Positions 43,869 through 53,227 of a stretch of 64,000 nt of DNA are shown piece by piece. Made by a program: the position numbers and the translations under genes. This DNA comes from Paraburkholderia tagetis (GTDB lineage Bacteria; Pseudomonadota; Gammaproteobacteria; Burkholderiales; Burkholderiaceae): NCBI RefSeq assembly GCF_022213065.1, contig NZ_JAKLJA010000031.1, positions 1 through 64,000 on the forward strand. Reading direction: 5' to 3'. The notes below the pieces were generated by a model, which was not told the DNA's origin, made no database searches, and saw only the letters and a program-made list of their open reading frames with translations. How positions within the stretch are numbered: position 1 is the stretch's first letter; each line of letters begins with the position of its first letter.

Positions 43869-46158
43869 CGAGGTTGCATGCGGTCTACTGATTTCAGCGA
43901 TGATGATGTCGAGTCTGCATGCACAAACGAATAGGCCAATCAATACGCCAGAAGTTATCGCTGTTACGATTAACGGCGAGGAGGTTGCAGATTTTGCGAG
44001 CGTACTCAGGACAAACGACGGGAAGATTTTTCTCTCTGAGAATTTGCTACCAAAAGTGCGTTTGAATATCGTCAACGCGGAGATTTTTACCGTTGATGGG
44101 AATGAATATTACCGCATTGATAACCTGCCAAATACACAGGTTACCTTTGACGACGCAACTCAAACGCTGCATATCGTTGCTAGCGGTCCGGCGTTTAACG
44201 CGACTACCTACAGTATCGGCGGACAGCAACGTCGCAATGTACAAGAACCAGCCATCGGTGGTTACTTGAACTATGACATGACGTACAGTAAAGCCTCCAA
44301 TAACTATAATTTTGGTGCGTTGCTTGACGCAAATGTGTTCGGCATCTCCGGCGGAGAATTTGAAATCCGCGAGATATATCGACAAACTTCCGTAATAAAC
44401 TCTCTTTACCGGCTCGACACCAAATACGTCAAGGATTTTCCCGATTCGGTTGCAACTTTGACGTTAGGCGATTCAAGCACAGTGTCAAGTAACTGGTCAA
44501 ACCAGGTTTATTTCGGCGGGATACAATACAATACCAATTTTTCTATCCGTCCAGATATTATTTCAACACCGTTGCCGACGCTTTCGGGTGTTGCGCAAGC
44601 GCCATCAACCGTAAATATTTACGTTGACAGCGTTCTGCGTTCTTCAACCAATGTAAACACCGGTCCTTTTGCGCTTAGTAATGTGCCGGTTTTCACAGGG
44701 CAAGGCAATGTGCAAATGGTTGTGCAAGACGCATTGGGGCGTCAGCAGGTAATTTCCCAGCCTTTTATTAACAGCGCACTTATGCTGCGCGAGGGAACTC
44801 ATGCCGAGTCGGTTGAGGCCGGATTGCTGCGTGAAAATTACGGTCTTGCAAACAGCCGTTACGCACAAGCTTTTGCTTCTGGAACGTATCGTGAAGGCTT
44901 CAAATATGCAACAGTTGAAACTCATGCAGAAGTCGCTGTTCGAGGTCAAGATCTTGGCGTTGGCTCAACCTTTCCCTTATTAAATTCCGTAATTTTGACT
45001 ACCAGCGTGGCCGGAAGCACCTCAGAATATGGTTCTGGTGGGTTGGCCCAAGTGCAATTATCCCATCAGTCACGGTATTTTAGTGTTTCTGCTAGCGACA
45101 CAGTCGCAACCAAGAATTACTGGCAGCTTGGTTACGGCAACGGTAACCGGCCGGCATCGCACGAGTTTATAGCGCAAGGAAGCCTGTCTCCATGGTCCCG
45201 CGTCTCCTTGTCCCTTAGCTATTTGAACGATGCAAATCGTGATTTGCCGAACATCAAAACGGTAGCAGCGGGCCTCACGTTTGATCTGCGGCACTATGGC
45301 AGTGTGTCGTTTAGCGTTAGCAAGGGGTTATCGAGCATACGCACGACAACAGCCGGTGCTCTGTGGGTTATTCCGTTCGGCCATCAATCAGTTGCGACGG
45401 GTCAGATTGACTTCGCTCCACACAATACGGTAGCAAATTTTGAAGTTTCCAAGACTCCGGATCTTGAGGGTGGTTGGGGTTATCGTGCTCGCACCACTGC
45501 TCTAAACGACGACTCTCAAGACGTTGGTGTAACCTACCTGAGTAAGTTCGGGCAATTCGAACTTGATGCCAATCACATCGCTGGTCAGGTAAACGAGCAG
45601 GTTGACGCTACGGGTGGAATTGCTGTGCTCGGCGGTATTGTACGTCCGACACGGTGGATTGATAGCAGTTTCGCAATGGTCGAAGTCCCGCTTAAGCAAA
45701 CCGTTGATGTGTACTCGAATAATCGGGTGATTGGTCACACTGATGGGAGCGGCATTGCACTGCTTCCTAACCTAGTGGCATACGAAAACAACAGCATTCA
45801 CCTTGACGACTCCGAAATCCCATTGGACGTTACTCTTGATCTTGCGGAACGTACAGTTACCCCGCCGAAAAAAGGCGGGTACTTGCTGAAGTTTGAGGCA
45901 AAGAAGGTGAGCGGTGCAACTATTATTTTGGTTGACGAACGCCATCAACCGTTACCCGCAGGTGCGGTAGTTCGCGTTGGTGATCAAGCAAGCGAGCAAA
46001 TCGCACTAAATGGTGAAGTGTTTATGCCTGATATTGTACTGCCCGCCACTGTCACGGCAACTTGGGGTGCTATGCGATGCACTGCAAAGGCGCTTGCCCC
46101 TGCCTCGCAAATCGTCCTCCCGACCGTTGGTCCTTTTGTTTGCGTTGCGCAAAAATGA
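43837..46158 (+). CDS. Archaic pilus outer-membrane usher (CsuD-like)
   Basis: A 773-residue usher with an N-terminal targeting domain, a 24-strand beta-barrel with a central plug (PTLSGVAQAPSTVNIYVD, LSNVPVFTGQGNVQMVVQDALGRQQ), and C-terminal domains (VSGATIILVDERHQPLPAGAVV). The GTG at 43837 is inside the chaperone gene. Its stop overlaps the start of the tip-subunit gene (ATGA). It threads chaperone-bound subunits across the outer membrane. Confidence 0.9.
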   Translation: MTRYSAKRFSNEVACGLLISAMMMSSLHAQTNRPINTPEVIAVTINGEEVADFASVLRTNDGKIFLSENLLPKVRLNIVNAEIFTVDGNEYYRIDNLPNTQVTFDDATQTLHIVASGPAFNATTYSIGGQQRRNVQEPAIGGYLNYDMTYSKASNNYNFGALLDANVFGISGGEFEIREIYRQTSVINSLYRLDTKYVKDFPDSVATLTLGDSSTVSSNWSNQVYFGGIQYNTNFSIRPDIISTPLPTLSGVAQAPSTVNIYVDSVLRSSTNVNTGPFALSNVPVFTGQGNVQMVVQDALGRQQVISQPFINSALMLREGTHAESVEAGLLRENYGLANSRYAQAFASGTYREGFKYATVETHAEVAVRGQDLGVGSTFPLLNSVILTTSVAGSTSEYGSGGLAQVQLSHQSRYFSVSASDTVATKNYWQLGYGNGNRPASHEFIAQGSLSPWSRVSLSLSYLNDANRDLPNIKTVAAGLTFDLRHYGSVSFSVSKGLSSIRTTTAGALWVIPFGHQSVATGQIDFAPHNTVANFEVSKTPDLEGGWGYRARTTALNDDSQDVGVTYLSKFGQFELDANHIAGQVNEQVDATGGIAVLGGIVRPTRWIDSSFAMVEVPLKQTVDVYSNNRVIGHTDGSGIALLPNLVAYENNSIHLDDSEIPLDVTLDLAERTVTPPKKGGYLLKFEAKKVSGATIILVDERHQPLPAGAVVRVGDQASEQIALNGEVFMPDIVLPATVTATWGAMRCTAKALAPASQIVLPTVGPFVCVAQK

Positions 46159-46619
46159 AACTGCTTAAACTTGTTACGTTAATGTTGGCGGTATGTACTT
46201 GTGTAAATGCCGACGCCGATCCAACTTGTTCAGTGACGGCGAGCGGAGTGGCGTTTGGAAATTGCAACCCACTCGCCAGCCAGAACTCTGACAGTACTGG
46301 TTCGGTCGGCGTTACTTGTATTGGCTCGACAAGTGTGTCCTACACTATCGCTGCTTCAGCAGGGGCTGGCTCATATTCAACTAGGCAACAAGTGTCGGGG
46401 AGTCACACGCTCAATTACAACATTTTTACTGATAGTAGTCGAAAGATGGTCTGGGGTGATGGAATTAGCTCAGGCACTAATGCAATTTCCGGAAGCATGA
46501 TTGCGACGTCCACTGGAGCGACTGAATCATACACTGTATATGGACGTATTTTTTCCGGTCAACAAACAGCGTGGGTTGGATCTTATAGCGATATATTGAC
46601 CGTGACGATTGCGTATTAG
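46155..46619 (+). CDS. SCPU-domain protein, probable pilus tip or minor subunit
   Basis: A 154-residue secreted protein with a signal peptide (LLKLVTLMLAVCTCVNADA), then a spore-coat-U domain with CSVTASGVAFGNCNP and VGVTCIG. It is about half the length of the two-domain CsuE tip adhesin of Acinetobacter, so it may be a minor subunit instead. Coupled to the usher by a 4-bp overlap. Last gene of the pilus operon. Confidence 0.82.
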   Translation: MKLLKLVTLMLAVCTCVNADADPTCSVTASGVAFGNCNPLASQNSDSTGSVGVTCIGSTSVSYTIAASAGAGSYSTRQQVSGSHTLNYNIFTDSSRKMVWGDGISSGTNAISGSMIATSTGATESYTVYGRIFSGQQTAWVGSYSDILTVTIAY

Positions 46620-47184
46620 TTTGATGTGTTACTTAGACCACGACGGCCTCACCGGGATTAAGGGCGAACTTAGCTTCATTGTGCCATGGAAGGCTCGTTC
46701 ATTCGCGTCAGACCGGAATAGGTCGACGAACGTTCGCTTGCCATGTAGTGCCTCGACTGGATATGCAGAAGACTGAGTAGCCTGGGAGGCCGAGGACCAG
46801 ACGCATCAGGAGCAAAGTTTCTGGTTATCCGTCTTACCTGAGCTGATCCAGTTTTTTAGCAGTAGTCTGAGTCTATTTTTTCTTGCCGTTTACTTGCAAA
46901 GTAGTGGTCGCGCAAATGCGCGCCGCGACAGCTCGCCTGGGGTGGGGATGTGTATTGAGAAAGATTCAAGGTGTTGAATCGCGTCAAGAAGGAAGGCGAC
47001 ACCCGCCAAGTGCCCTGAGCTAGAGGTTCGCAATACAAAGTCTGCCCGATGGTAGCAGCCGGTGTGTCGTCGCATAGACCCCCTAAGAATCGTGCGAAGG
47101 ACCAAATTCCCTGTGGCGCAAACTGCGTTGTAGCGCAAGTAACAGGGCGCAGCCGAGTCAAGGGGAACGGGGTTGAAGGAGAAA
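46620..47184. other. No recognisable gene
   Basis: A 565-bp stretch with only short, low-quality open frames on both strands. Composition returns to GC-rich within it, marking the right edge of the AT-richer pilus segment. A GAAGGAG ribosome site lies at its right end. Confidence 0.4.
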
Positions 47185-47424
47185 ATGGTGGCTAGCGCAG
47201 AAAACTCTTTGCGTTTGCTGGTCGAAAAATGGCTTGCGCCCACTCCGGCTACGCCGGTTCGGGTGACCCGATTTACTCGCACACGCTCGAAACGGCGACG
47301 CTATGTGCGCGTCGAGGCGGTGGGACCGGCAGGCTCGCTTGCAATTTTCTTCTTTCGACACGATGACGGCACTTGGCGCGTGTTTCCGGCTGAGAGCGAA
47401 CGTGCGGCGATGAGCGTTTCCTAG
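47185..47424 (+). CDS. Small basic hypothetical protein
   Basis: 79 residues. The ATG at 47185 has GAAGGAG 4 bp upstream; a TTG at 47173 is less likely. The first half is helical, the middle is very basic (RFTRTRSKRRRYVRV), and the end reads IFFFRHDDGTWRVFPAESE, like a short beta-domain. I do not recognise it. Good codon use and a strong ribosome site support it as real. Confidence 0.55.
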   Translation: MVASAENSLRLLVEKWLAPTPATPVRVTRFTRTRSKRRRYVRVEAVGPAGSLAIFFFRHDDGTWRVFPAESERAAMSVS

Positions 47425-47493
47425 CGTGCAATGTGATTAGGGTGTCTGCGGGCCACCTAACGCACGACTGTTCTACAGTGATTGGAGTCATCG

Positions 47494-47703
47494 ATGCTCG
47501 ACAGATTCAACCAGGTCACGCCCGAATATGCGCGTGACCTGGACGCATGGGCGCGCGCGTGGTATGTGGAAGCCGCCGCAGCCGGCTTTATCAGCTCGCC
47601 CTACCACCCTGACGCAGCGACCATAAAGCTTATGCGGGACTACTTTGTCGCCGGCCTGTGCCCCGCTGACGCCGCTGAGGCTTGCTTCGGACGGAAGCAC
47701 TAA
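47494..47703 (+). CDS. Small hypothetical protein
   Basis: 69 residues from ATG 47494 (MLDRFNQVTPEYARDLDAWARAWYV). Acidic and helical, with a conserved-looking C-terminus (MRDYFVAGLCPADAAEACF). No known domain is recognised. It precedes an EAL gene by 53 bp and may be co-transcribed with it. Confidence 0.55.
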   Translation: MLDRFNQVTPEYARDLDAWARAWYVEAAAAGFISSPYHPDAATIKLMRDYFVAGLCPADAAEACFGRKH

Positions 47704-47756
47704 GGATCTTCGTTTTTCGCGTGCTAATCAGGCGGAGACCAGAAGCGAGGGTAAGA

Positions 47757-48551
47757 ATGGAAAACGCTGCAATTGTTCGAGAACGTGAAGAGAAGATGGC
47801 TCGCATACAGGGAGTCCTGAGAGGCGATGAGCCTTCTATCGTTTACCAGCCGATCTACTCGCTCGCTCCCCGCCGCATGGTGGGCCTGGAGTGCTTGTCG
47901 CGGTTCTCGTCCACGCCGACTCGTGGGCCAAACCAGTGGTTTGCCGATGCCGACGAGGTTGGCATGGCCGTGCCACTGGAACTGAAGGCAATCCGCAAGG
48001 CACTTGCGGGTTTGTCGGCCGTTCCGGATTTCTATCTATCGGTGAATGCGTCACCGGAAACAATCTTGACCGGTGAACTTGAGGCTGCGTTTGCTGACAT
48101 GGAGACCGATCGCATTGTCCTGGAAATCACGGAATCTGCCTGCGTCTCCGACTACGAGAAACTGATCCAGGCGCTCGAACCACTGCGGAGCCGTTCAGTC
48201 CGGATTGCTGTGGATGATGTGGGTGCGGGCTTCGCCAACATGCGACACATCATCAATCTTCATCCTGAGTTTATCAAGCTCGATTCGAGCTTGATTCGAG
48301 GCATCGATACCGATGCCAGAAGACGCGCACTTGTGGCGGCGATGGTCTCGTTTGCCACCGAGACCGGCAGCCAGATTGTCGCGGAGGGGGTCGAGACGGC
48401 CGAAGAGTTGGACGTGTTGAAGTCGCTCGGTGTCACAAGTGCGCAAGGATATTTTTTGGGTCGCCCAGTGCGAGCCGCCATCGCGGCCCGTCTGCTCGGA
48501 AGTTCCAGTGAGGAACGCCTCGCCGTTCGCACACAGCGGCGAGGTGCCTGA
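47757..48551 (+). CDS. Stand-alone EAL-domain c-di-GMP phosphodiesterase
   Basis: A 264-residue single-domain EAL protein without a sensor domain. The key residues are largely kept: ECLSR in the EAL position, SVNASP (Asn), ITESACV (Glu), AVDDVGAGFANM (Asp-Asp), IKLDSS (Lys), AEGVETAEEL (Glu) and SAQGYFLGRP (Gln). EAL changed to ECL keeps the metal-binding Glu. It could lower c-di-GMP and so influence the neighbouring adhesive pilus genes, although they are not in one operon. An upstream in-frame extension to 47682 lacks conservation. Confidence 0.82.
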   Translation: MENAAIVREREEKMARIQGVLRGDEPSIVYQPIYSLAPRRMVGLECLSRFSSTPTRGPNQWFADADEVGMAVPLELKAIRKALAGLSAVPDFYLSVNASPETILTGELEAAFADMETDRIVLEITESACVSDYEKLIQALEPLRSRSVRIAVDDVGAGFANMRHIINLHPEFIKLDSSLIRGIDTDARRRALVAAMVSFATETGSQIVAEGVETAEELDVLKSLGVTSAQGYFLGRPVRAAIAARLLGSSSEERLAVRTQRRGA

Positions 48552-48616
48552 CAAAGCCAAGTGCGTTGCACGAACATAAAGAAGGATTTTTTGCAGTAAG
48601 CCAAAAGCGCAATGCC

Positions 48617-50188
48617 ATGAGATCAGTTTATAAATCATCATTTCGCATAACTAAATTAATATTTGTCATGCTGTTTCTACTCGCCGCGTTGGAGCCTTCC
48701 GCGCACACGCGCACGAGCCAAGATAGTGCAATCGGTGACATGAGTCGCCGCATCGCGACCTTCTTGCAAGGATTGTCGGAGATGATTGCTCCGACGCACG
48801 TTGCGCGTCTGCAATTCGGCACCGTCTGCACGCTTCCCGTCGTGCTACCGGCACCCGCAACGCTGGCGGGGCCGGTCGCAGCCCCGATAGGGCAGGTGGA
48901 CGCTCGCCAACTGCATTGCATTTCAATGCTCCCCCCGTTGGAGATTGGCGTCGGGGCGTTTGTCGGCGCGTCCGACACGAATGTGATTCCTGACGCATCC
49001 GTAGCAGTAAGCCCTCTTATCGTCGCTGAGCCCAGCGTGCCGTTTAGCATGGACGCGTTGGCCCCGGCGCCCGTGTCGGCGCCTGCTGGGGATGCTATCC
49101 AATCGGCGGCAAGGTTGCCGATGCTGACCGAATGCGGAGAGGGTCGCGCGTGTGCTGAGCGGGCCGTGCCTGTGCAGAACAAGGAGATATTTCCCGCCGA
49201 GCCGTCGTCGCAAGCGATCAGTGCACCTTCTTTCGATCCTTGGGCCGTGCGTTTGGGCGCCTACGTGTTGCTCGTTGTGGGGCTTCTTGGTCTTTTGGCC
49301 CTTGGATGTTGGACGCTCTATAGGCGGCAGTTTACGCCGCAAGCAAGGCTCGTTCGCGCGGCAAAAAAGGGATTGAGACGTGGGGAATTTTGCCTGGAGT
49401 ATCAGCCAGTGATCCGTATCCGCACTGGCAAATGCGTCGGCATTGAAGCGCTGCTTCGTTGGGGTAATCTTGAATTTGGTCTGGGAGGGCCAGCGCACTT
49501 CATGAATCGTCTCGAACACAGCAAAGTAGTTGGCCCACTGACTCGATTCATGCTTGCTGCCGTAGCCCGCGATTTCGCCGAGTTAAGCGTTGCGAATTCG
49601 TTCTATATCTCGGTGAAGGTCTCCGCTGCTCAAATGTCCGCCGACAGCTTCGTATCAGACGTGCACGAGTCGGCCAATGGAATATTGCCCCGTCTGGTTT
49701 TGGAAGTAACGGAGAGCGATTGCGCGGACACCGAGTCACGGGTGCTGGAATCGTTGGCATTCTTGAGGAAAAATGGGGTTCGATTTGCGCTCGCTGGTGC
49801 AGGCTTAGGCCCGGTCAACTTCCGCTTGCTCAGGAACTTCGATTTCGATGTGATCAAGATGGACCGGCAGGTGCTCGCTCTTGACAGCGACGAGCGCGCG
49901 TCGCGCCTTGCGACGATGGCAGGTGTCGCTCACGACGTAGGCGCCATGCTCGTGGCCGACGGAGTCGAAAGCGCAGCTCACCACCAGGCACTCCACGCCT
50001 CCAGAGCCGATTTTGGACAAGGTTTCTTTTACAGTCGCGCGCTGACTATTGCCCGACTGGAGGCATTCCTTGAGAGCGGTGGACCGTCACGTCTTGCGGT
50101 TCAGAGAAGGCGCAGTGCCGAACGAGGCGGTTCACTACGCCGGCACTCGCCTTCCGAGACTTCGAATTTGCAAGCTCGCCGGGTCTAA
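48617..50188 (+). CDS. Membrane-anchored degenerate EAL-domain protein
   Basis: A 523-residue protein. The N-terminal helix (LIFVMLFLLAALEP) and a second one near 215-240 (YVLLVVGLLGLLALGCW) bracket a ~190-residue periplasmic region with several Cys. The C-terminal EAL domain starts at about 260. GIEALLRW and EVTESDC remain, but the metal-binding Asp-Asp of DDFGTG is replaced (FALAGAGLGPVNF), and K/E sites are partly kept (VIKMDRQ, ADGVESAAHHQ). It should not hydrolyse c-di-GMP and may bind it as a sensor. It follows the active-looking EAL gene by 65 bp. Confidence 0.8.
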   Translation: MRSVYKSSFRITKLIFVMLFLLAALEPSAHTRTSQDSAIGDMSRRIATFLQGLSEMIAPTHVARLQFGTVCTLPVVLPAPATLAGPVAAPIGQVDARQLHCISMLPPLEIGVGAFVGASDTNVIPDASVAVSPLIVAEPSVPFSMDALAPAPVSAPAGDAIQSAARLPMLTECGEGRACAERAVPVQNKEIFPAEPSSQAISAPSFDPWAVRLGAYVLLVVGLLGLLALGCWTLYRRQFTPQARLVRAAKKGLRRGEFCLEYQPVIRIRTGKCVGIEALLRWGNLEFGLGGPAHFMNRLEHSKVVGPLTRFMLAAVARDFAELSVANSFYISVKVSAAQMSADSFVSDVHESANGILPRLVLEVTESDCADTESRVLESLAFLRKNGVRFALAGAGLGPVNFRLLRNFDFDVIKMDRQVLALDSDERASRLATMAGVAHDVGAMLVADGVESAAHHQALHASRADFGQGFFYSRALTIARLEAFLESGGPSRLAVQRRRSAERGGSLRRHSPSETSNLQARRV

Positions 50189-50544
50189 CCTGACCTGGAC
50201 GACTGTAGAAGTCTGTCGGCAAACACTGTTAGCCATTCGATAAGTAGGCGTCGATCAGCACCTGATAACCGGCCCACGATGGTCAAGATGGCCTTCGCTT
50301 GGTCATCTTCCCTGTCGGAGGTTTCCGTCACCAATTGATCAAGTTTGCACCCGTAGATATCCGCCAACTCCGCCAAACGAACTACCGTTGGAATCGCAAC
50401 GCCTCTCTCCATCCGAGAGATAGCTTCTTGCCCGATGCCGAGCCTTTCCGCGACCTGCTCTTGAGTGAGATTCGCCATCGTGCGGCGGTAGGCAATAGCT
50501 CTCCCCACAACTCGTGCCAGTGGCATTCGGTCATTCTCGTTCAC
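50185..50544 (-). CDS. XRE-family repressor
   Basis: 119 residues with a lambda-Cro type HTH at about 15-75 (RRTMANLTQEQVAERLGIGQ, EAISRMERGVAIPTVVRLAELADIYGC). A short C-terminal helical region (LSGADRRLLIEWLTVFADRLL) follows. I chose the GTG at 50544 because GGAGG lies 5 bp upstream. It overlaps the end of the convergent EAL gene by 4 bp. A probable operator is just upstream (50561-50581). Confidence 0.85.
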   Translation of the reverse strand: MNENDRMPLARVVGRAIAYRRTMANLTQEQVAERLGIGQEAISRMERGVAIPTVVRLAELADIYGCKLDQLVTETSDREDDQAKAILTIVGRLSGADRRLLIEWLTVFADRLLQSSRSG

Positions 50545-50560
50545 TTCACCTCCGGTTAAT

Positions 50561-50581
50561 TTGCCACCCGAATAGTGGCAA
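50561..50581. promoter_or_regulatory. Probable auto-operator of the XRE repressor
   Basis: TTGCCAC (50561-50567) and GTGGCAA (50575-50581) are perfect inverted arms with a 7-base spacer, 17 bp upstream of the GTG start. Another GTGGCA half site occurs near 50633, and GGTGTTATACACC at 50612-50624 is a second palindrome. The arrangement suggests self-repression and perhaps control of the MocR gene. Confidence 0.55.
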
Positions 50582-50859
50582 TGCAACCTATTGACATGAA
50601 GGGCGTAATAGGGTGTTATACACCTTATTAGGTGGCATAGTAAAGCGAACGATTGTACGTAAAAGTTGCCGGGCGAGGGCTATCAGGGCGGGTAGGTTCC
50701 GACCAAAGGGCTTGCGTCCGAAGCGAATCGCCGAAAGACGGCGGCTGACGACAGCCTTGAAACCCGAATTTCATTGACTGCGTCCACGCCCTGATCGATA
50801 GACGCTGGCAAAAGGCGAGGCAGTCATACGACCGCAAGGGTCATGACAGTGAATATATT

Positions 50860-51585
50860 ATGCGTTACAAGAAATTGGCGACGGAAATCGCAAGGCTTAT
50901 TAAGCGCGGCGATCTCGCCCCAGGTATGCGTCTCCCGTCTGTGCGGCAGGCGACCAAGTCATATGGTGTAAGCCCGGCAACCGTCGCGCACGCATATCAA
51001 TCGTTGGAATCTCAGGGGCTGATTGAGACACGCCCACGTGCAGGGCATTTCGTGTCGAAGCTAGCGGGGCAGACATGGCCTGGACCGTCGTTCGTGAGAA
51101 CGACCGAGGTCTCCCTTACGCCTGAAACAGACGATCTCTTATTTCACGTCCTCAGTTCGTTCACGACACCCGGTATCGTGCCGCTTGGCGCCGCGTTTCC
51201 GAGTCCGGCGATGTTCCCGTCAAATACGTTGGATCGCTCACTCGCGTCAGTTGCGCGGACGATGGGTGCCGGGGTGGCGTGCATGGAACTGTCTTCAGGT
51301 AACGAAGGTTTGCGCCGTCAGATTGCTCGTCGCTACATGGCTGCGGGGATGGCGGTTCCGATTGATGAAGTGGTCGTGACGGGCGGAGCGTTGGAAGCAC
51401 TAACGCTTTGTGTGCAGACCGTAACGCGCCCCGGCGATGTCGTCGCAATCCAGGCACCGGCCTTCTACGCAACGCTTCAGATACTCGACAGGCTACGGCT
51501 GAAGGCTGTTGAGATTCCCGTCCATCCGAAGGAAGGTCTCGATCTTTCGGCGCTTGCCGATGCACTTAAACAGCATCCAATTCGC
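50860..51585 (+). pseudogene. MocR-type (GntR-aminotransferase) regulator truncated by IS256
   Basis: The N-terminal winged helix (PGMRLPSVRQATKSYGVSPATVAHAYQSLESQGLIE) and the first half of an aminotransferase fold (FPSPAMFP, SSGNEGLRRQIARRYM, VVVTGGALEAL) are intact. Coding similarity ends at HPIRG, exactly where the IS256 terminal repeat begins at 51586. The frame then reads a few residues into the IS. The PLP-lysine half is missing and is not found on the far side of the IS. Confidence 0.82.
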
Positions 51586-53066
51586 GGGCAATGTCCCATT
51601 GGCAGTTGAAGGTTGGGACGGCGGGTGCGGCATAGGTTAGGCGACCTTTCGATCATGGTCAATGTTCGTTGTTGAGGGCGGACGCTTCAGCGCCGCTGCG
51701 AGTACCCAGAGCTCACTCACACCGAGGATTTTGCGGAAGTTTTTCTCGGCTTCCAGGAACCCGGCGGCCGCCCAGCGCACCGCCATGTCGGCATCGCGAT
51801 AGCGCTTCACACGGCCCGCAACACGGCGTACCGCACCGTTCGGATTCTCGATGAGATTGGTCGTCGACAGGCCGCGCATGAGCGCCGGCGTCAGGCCCAG
51901 CTCGTTCACCGTGAACGTCTCCTCCAGTCCTTCGAGCAGCGAGGCCGAGGCATCCGGGTGGTCGGACTGGAGCCACGCCGCGTGCGTCTTGAGCTTGGCC
52001 ATGCCGTCCTTGGCCGGCAGCTTGTACGCTGCTTTCATGATCGCCGCGGTTTGCGAGATGCATTCTTTCGGCAGGCGCTCAAGGACGTTGCGCAGCTTGT
52101 GCGTACGGCAGCGTTGCACGTGGGCGCGCTCGCCGAAGAGCTCTTCGATCGCCGAACGCAGCGCCTTGGAACCGTCAATCACGAACAGGTATTCCAGGTC
52201 CGTGGACAGGCCGCGATCGATCAACCCGCGCAACAGATCCTTGACGACCTGGGCGTTCTCGCTCGATCCGCTCACGAGTCCCATGAGGTGTTTCTCGCCG
52301 GTGCTGTCCACACCAATGGCCGCGATGATATGCCGCGTGCCGACGATGATGCCGTCCATGTAGATCGCCAGAAAGTCGCGTTCATCGAAGCGCCGTGCCA
52401 TCAGCTCGCTGAGCGCCGCCTGGCTGGCCTGGATGAACTCGCGCGAGACGCTGCTCTTCGAAATACCGACGGTGCCCGCCATCTCGGGCAACACCTCGGC
52501 ATATTTGCGCGTCGACACGCCTGTGACCATAATGTCGTGCACGCGCTCGGCCAGTCGCGGATTCTCGTTCAATTGCTCATAGGCAGGAACCGGCACTTCG
52601 CCGCCACCTCGACGCCGCAGGCGCGGGCGTTCGACATTCAGTTTGCGCTCGTCCATCACTATCTGGCCTCGCTGCGAGCCGTGCCAGCGGATCTCGCCGC
52701 CCTTGCGACCCGGATGCTTCTCGCCGGCGACGTCGGTGGCGGAAATCACCAGCAACTGCTCGACCAGGCTGCGACCGGCGTCGTACATCAGCTCGTCGAT
52801 GCTCGTGCGAGTGTTCTGGATCAGGTCGAGCATCGGCAGCAGGAGCTGACTGTTCTCGGCGAAACAGGCCCGCAGCCGGTCTTCGTTCTGCTTGGCGACG
52901 ATGTTCAACGGCGCGCTGGCCTTGGGGGCCTTCTTCCTGGTAGGCTTCATGTGGCGGTTCTCCTTGGTTCCCTGTCCGGGAAGGTTGGTCGTGGAAACCC
53001 GATTCTCTCGGATTCCCAACGGGGAACCGCCGCCTTCAACCTTCAACTACGCTTGGGACATTGCCC
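51586..53066. mobile_element. Complete IS256-family element
   Basis: About 1.48 kb bounded by terminal inverted repeats. Left GGGCAATGTCCCA followed by GTTGAAGGTTG; right, reverse-complemented, begins with the same 13 bases and also has AGTTGAAGGTTG. The two copies differ only in a few internal bases. The 8-bp flanks (ccaattcg-like on the left, tatctcct on the right) are not a target duplication. Confidence 0.85.
51637..52950 (-). CDS. IS256-family transposase
   Basis: A 437-residue mutator-type DDE transposase. DDE segments: AIYMDGIIVGTR (Asp), LFVIDGSKALRSAIEELFG (Asp), and the C-terminal TTNLIENPNGAVRR with its catalytic Glu. CRTHKLRNV is the typical CxxH-like helper motif. I chose the ATG at 52950 (MKPTRKKAPKA). 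The frame runs farther upstream but into the terminal repeat. It looks intact. Confidence 0.92.
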   Translation of the reverse strand: MKPTRKKAPKASAPLNIVAKQNEDRLRACFAENSQLLLPMLDLIQNTRTSIDELMYDAGRSLVEQLLVISATDVAGEKHPGRKGGEIRWHGSQRGQIVMDERKLNVERPRLRRRGGGEVPVPAYEQLNENPRLAERVHDIMVTGVSTRKYAEVLPEMAGTVGISKSSVSREFIQASQAALSELMARRFDERDFLAIYMDGIIVGTRHIIAAIGVDSTGEKHLMGLVSGSSENAQVVKDLLRGLIDRGLSTDLEYLFVIDGSKALRSAIEELFGERAHVQRCRTHKLRNVLERLPKECISQTAAIMKAAYKLPAKDGMAKLKTHAAWLQSDHPDASASLLEGLEETFTVNELGLTPALMRGLSTTNLIENPNGAVRRVAGRVKRYRDADMAVRWAAAGFLEAEKNFRKILGVSELWVLAAALKRPPSTTNIDHDRKVA

Positions 53067-53227
53067 TATCTCCTCTGTCTTTGAACTCTTGTGCGGATAG
53101 CTCAGTCTAGGCATACTAAAGCGCTTTTTCTACTCGCATTCAACGCTTTGCCAGAGGCACGCAAGCCATTGATAGATAAGGAAAATCTCAACTTCATCGC
53201 AACTCAGAAAAACAGGACTTGCATTTC

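Noticed and set aside
51958..53100. A 380-codon plus-strand open frame opposite the IS256 transposase
   Set aside because: It is a mirror of the transposase coding strand. The minus strand carries the DDE motifs.
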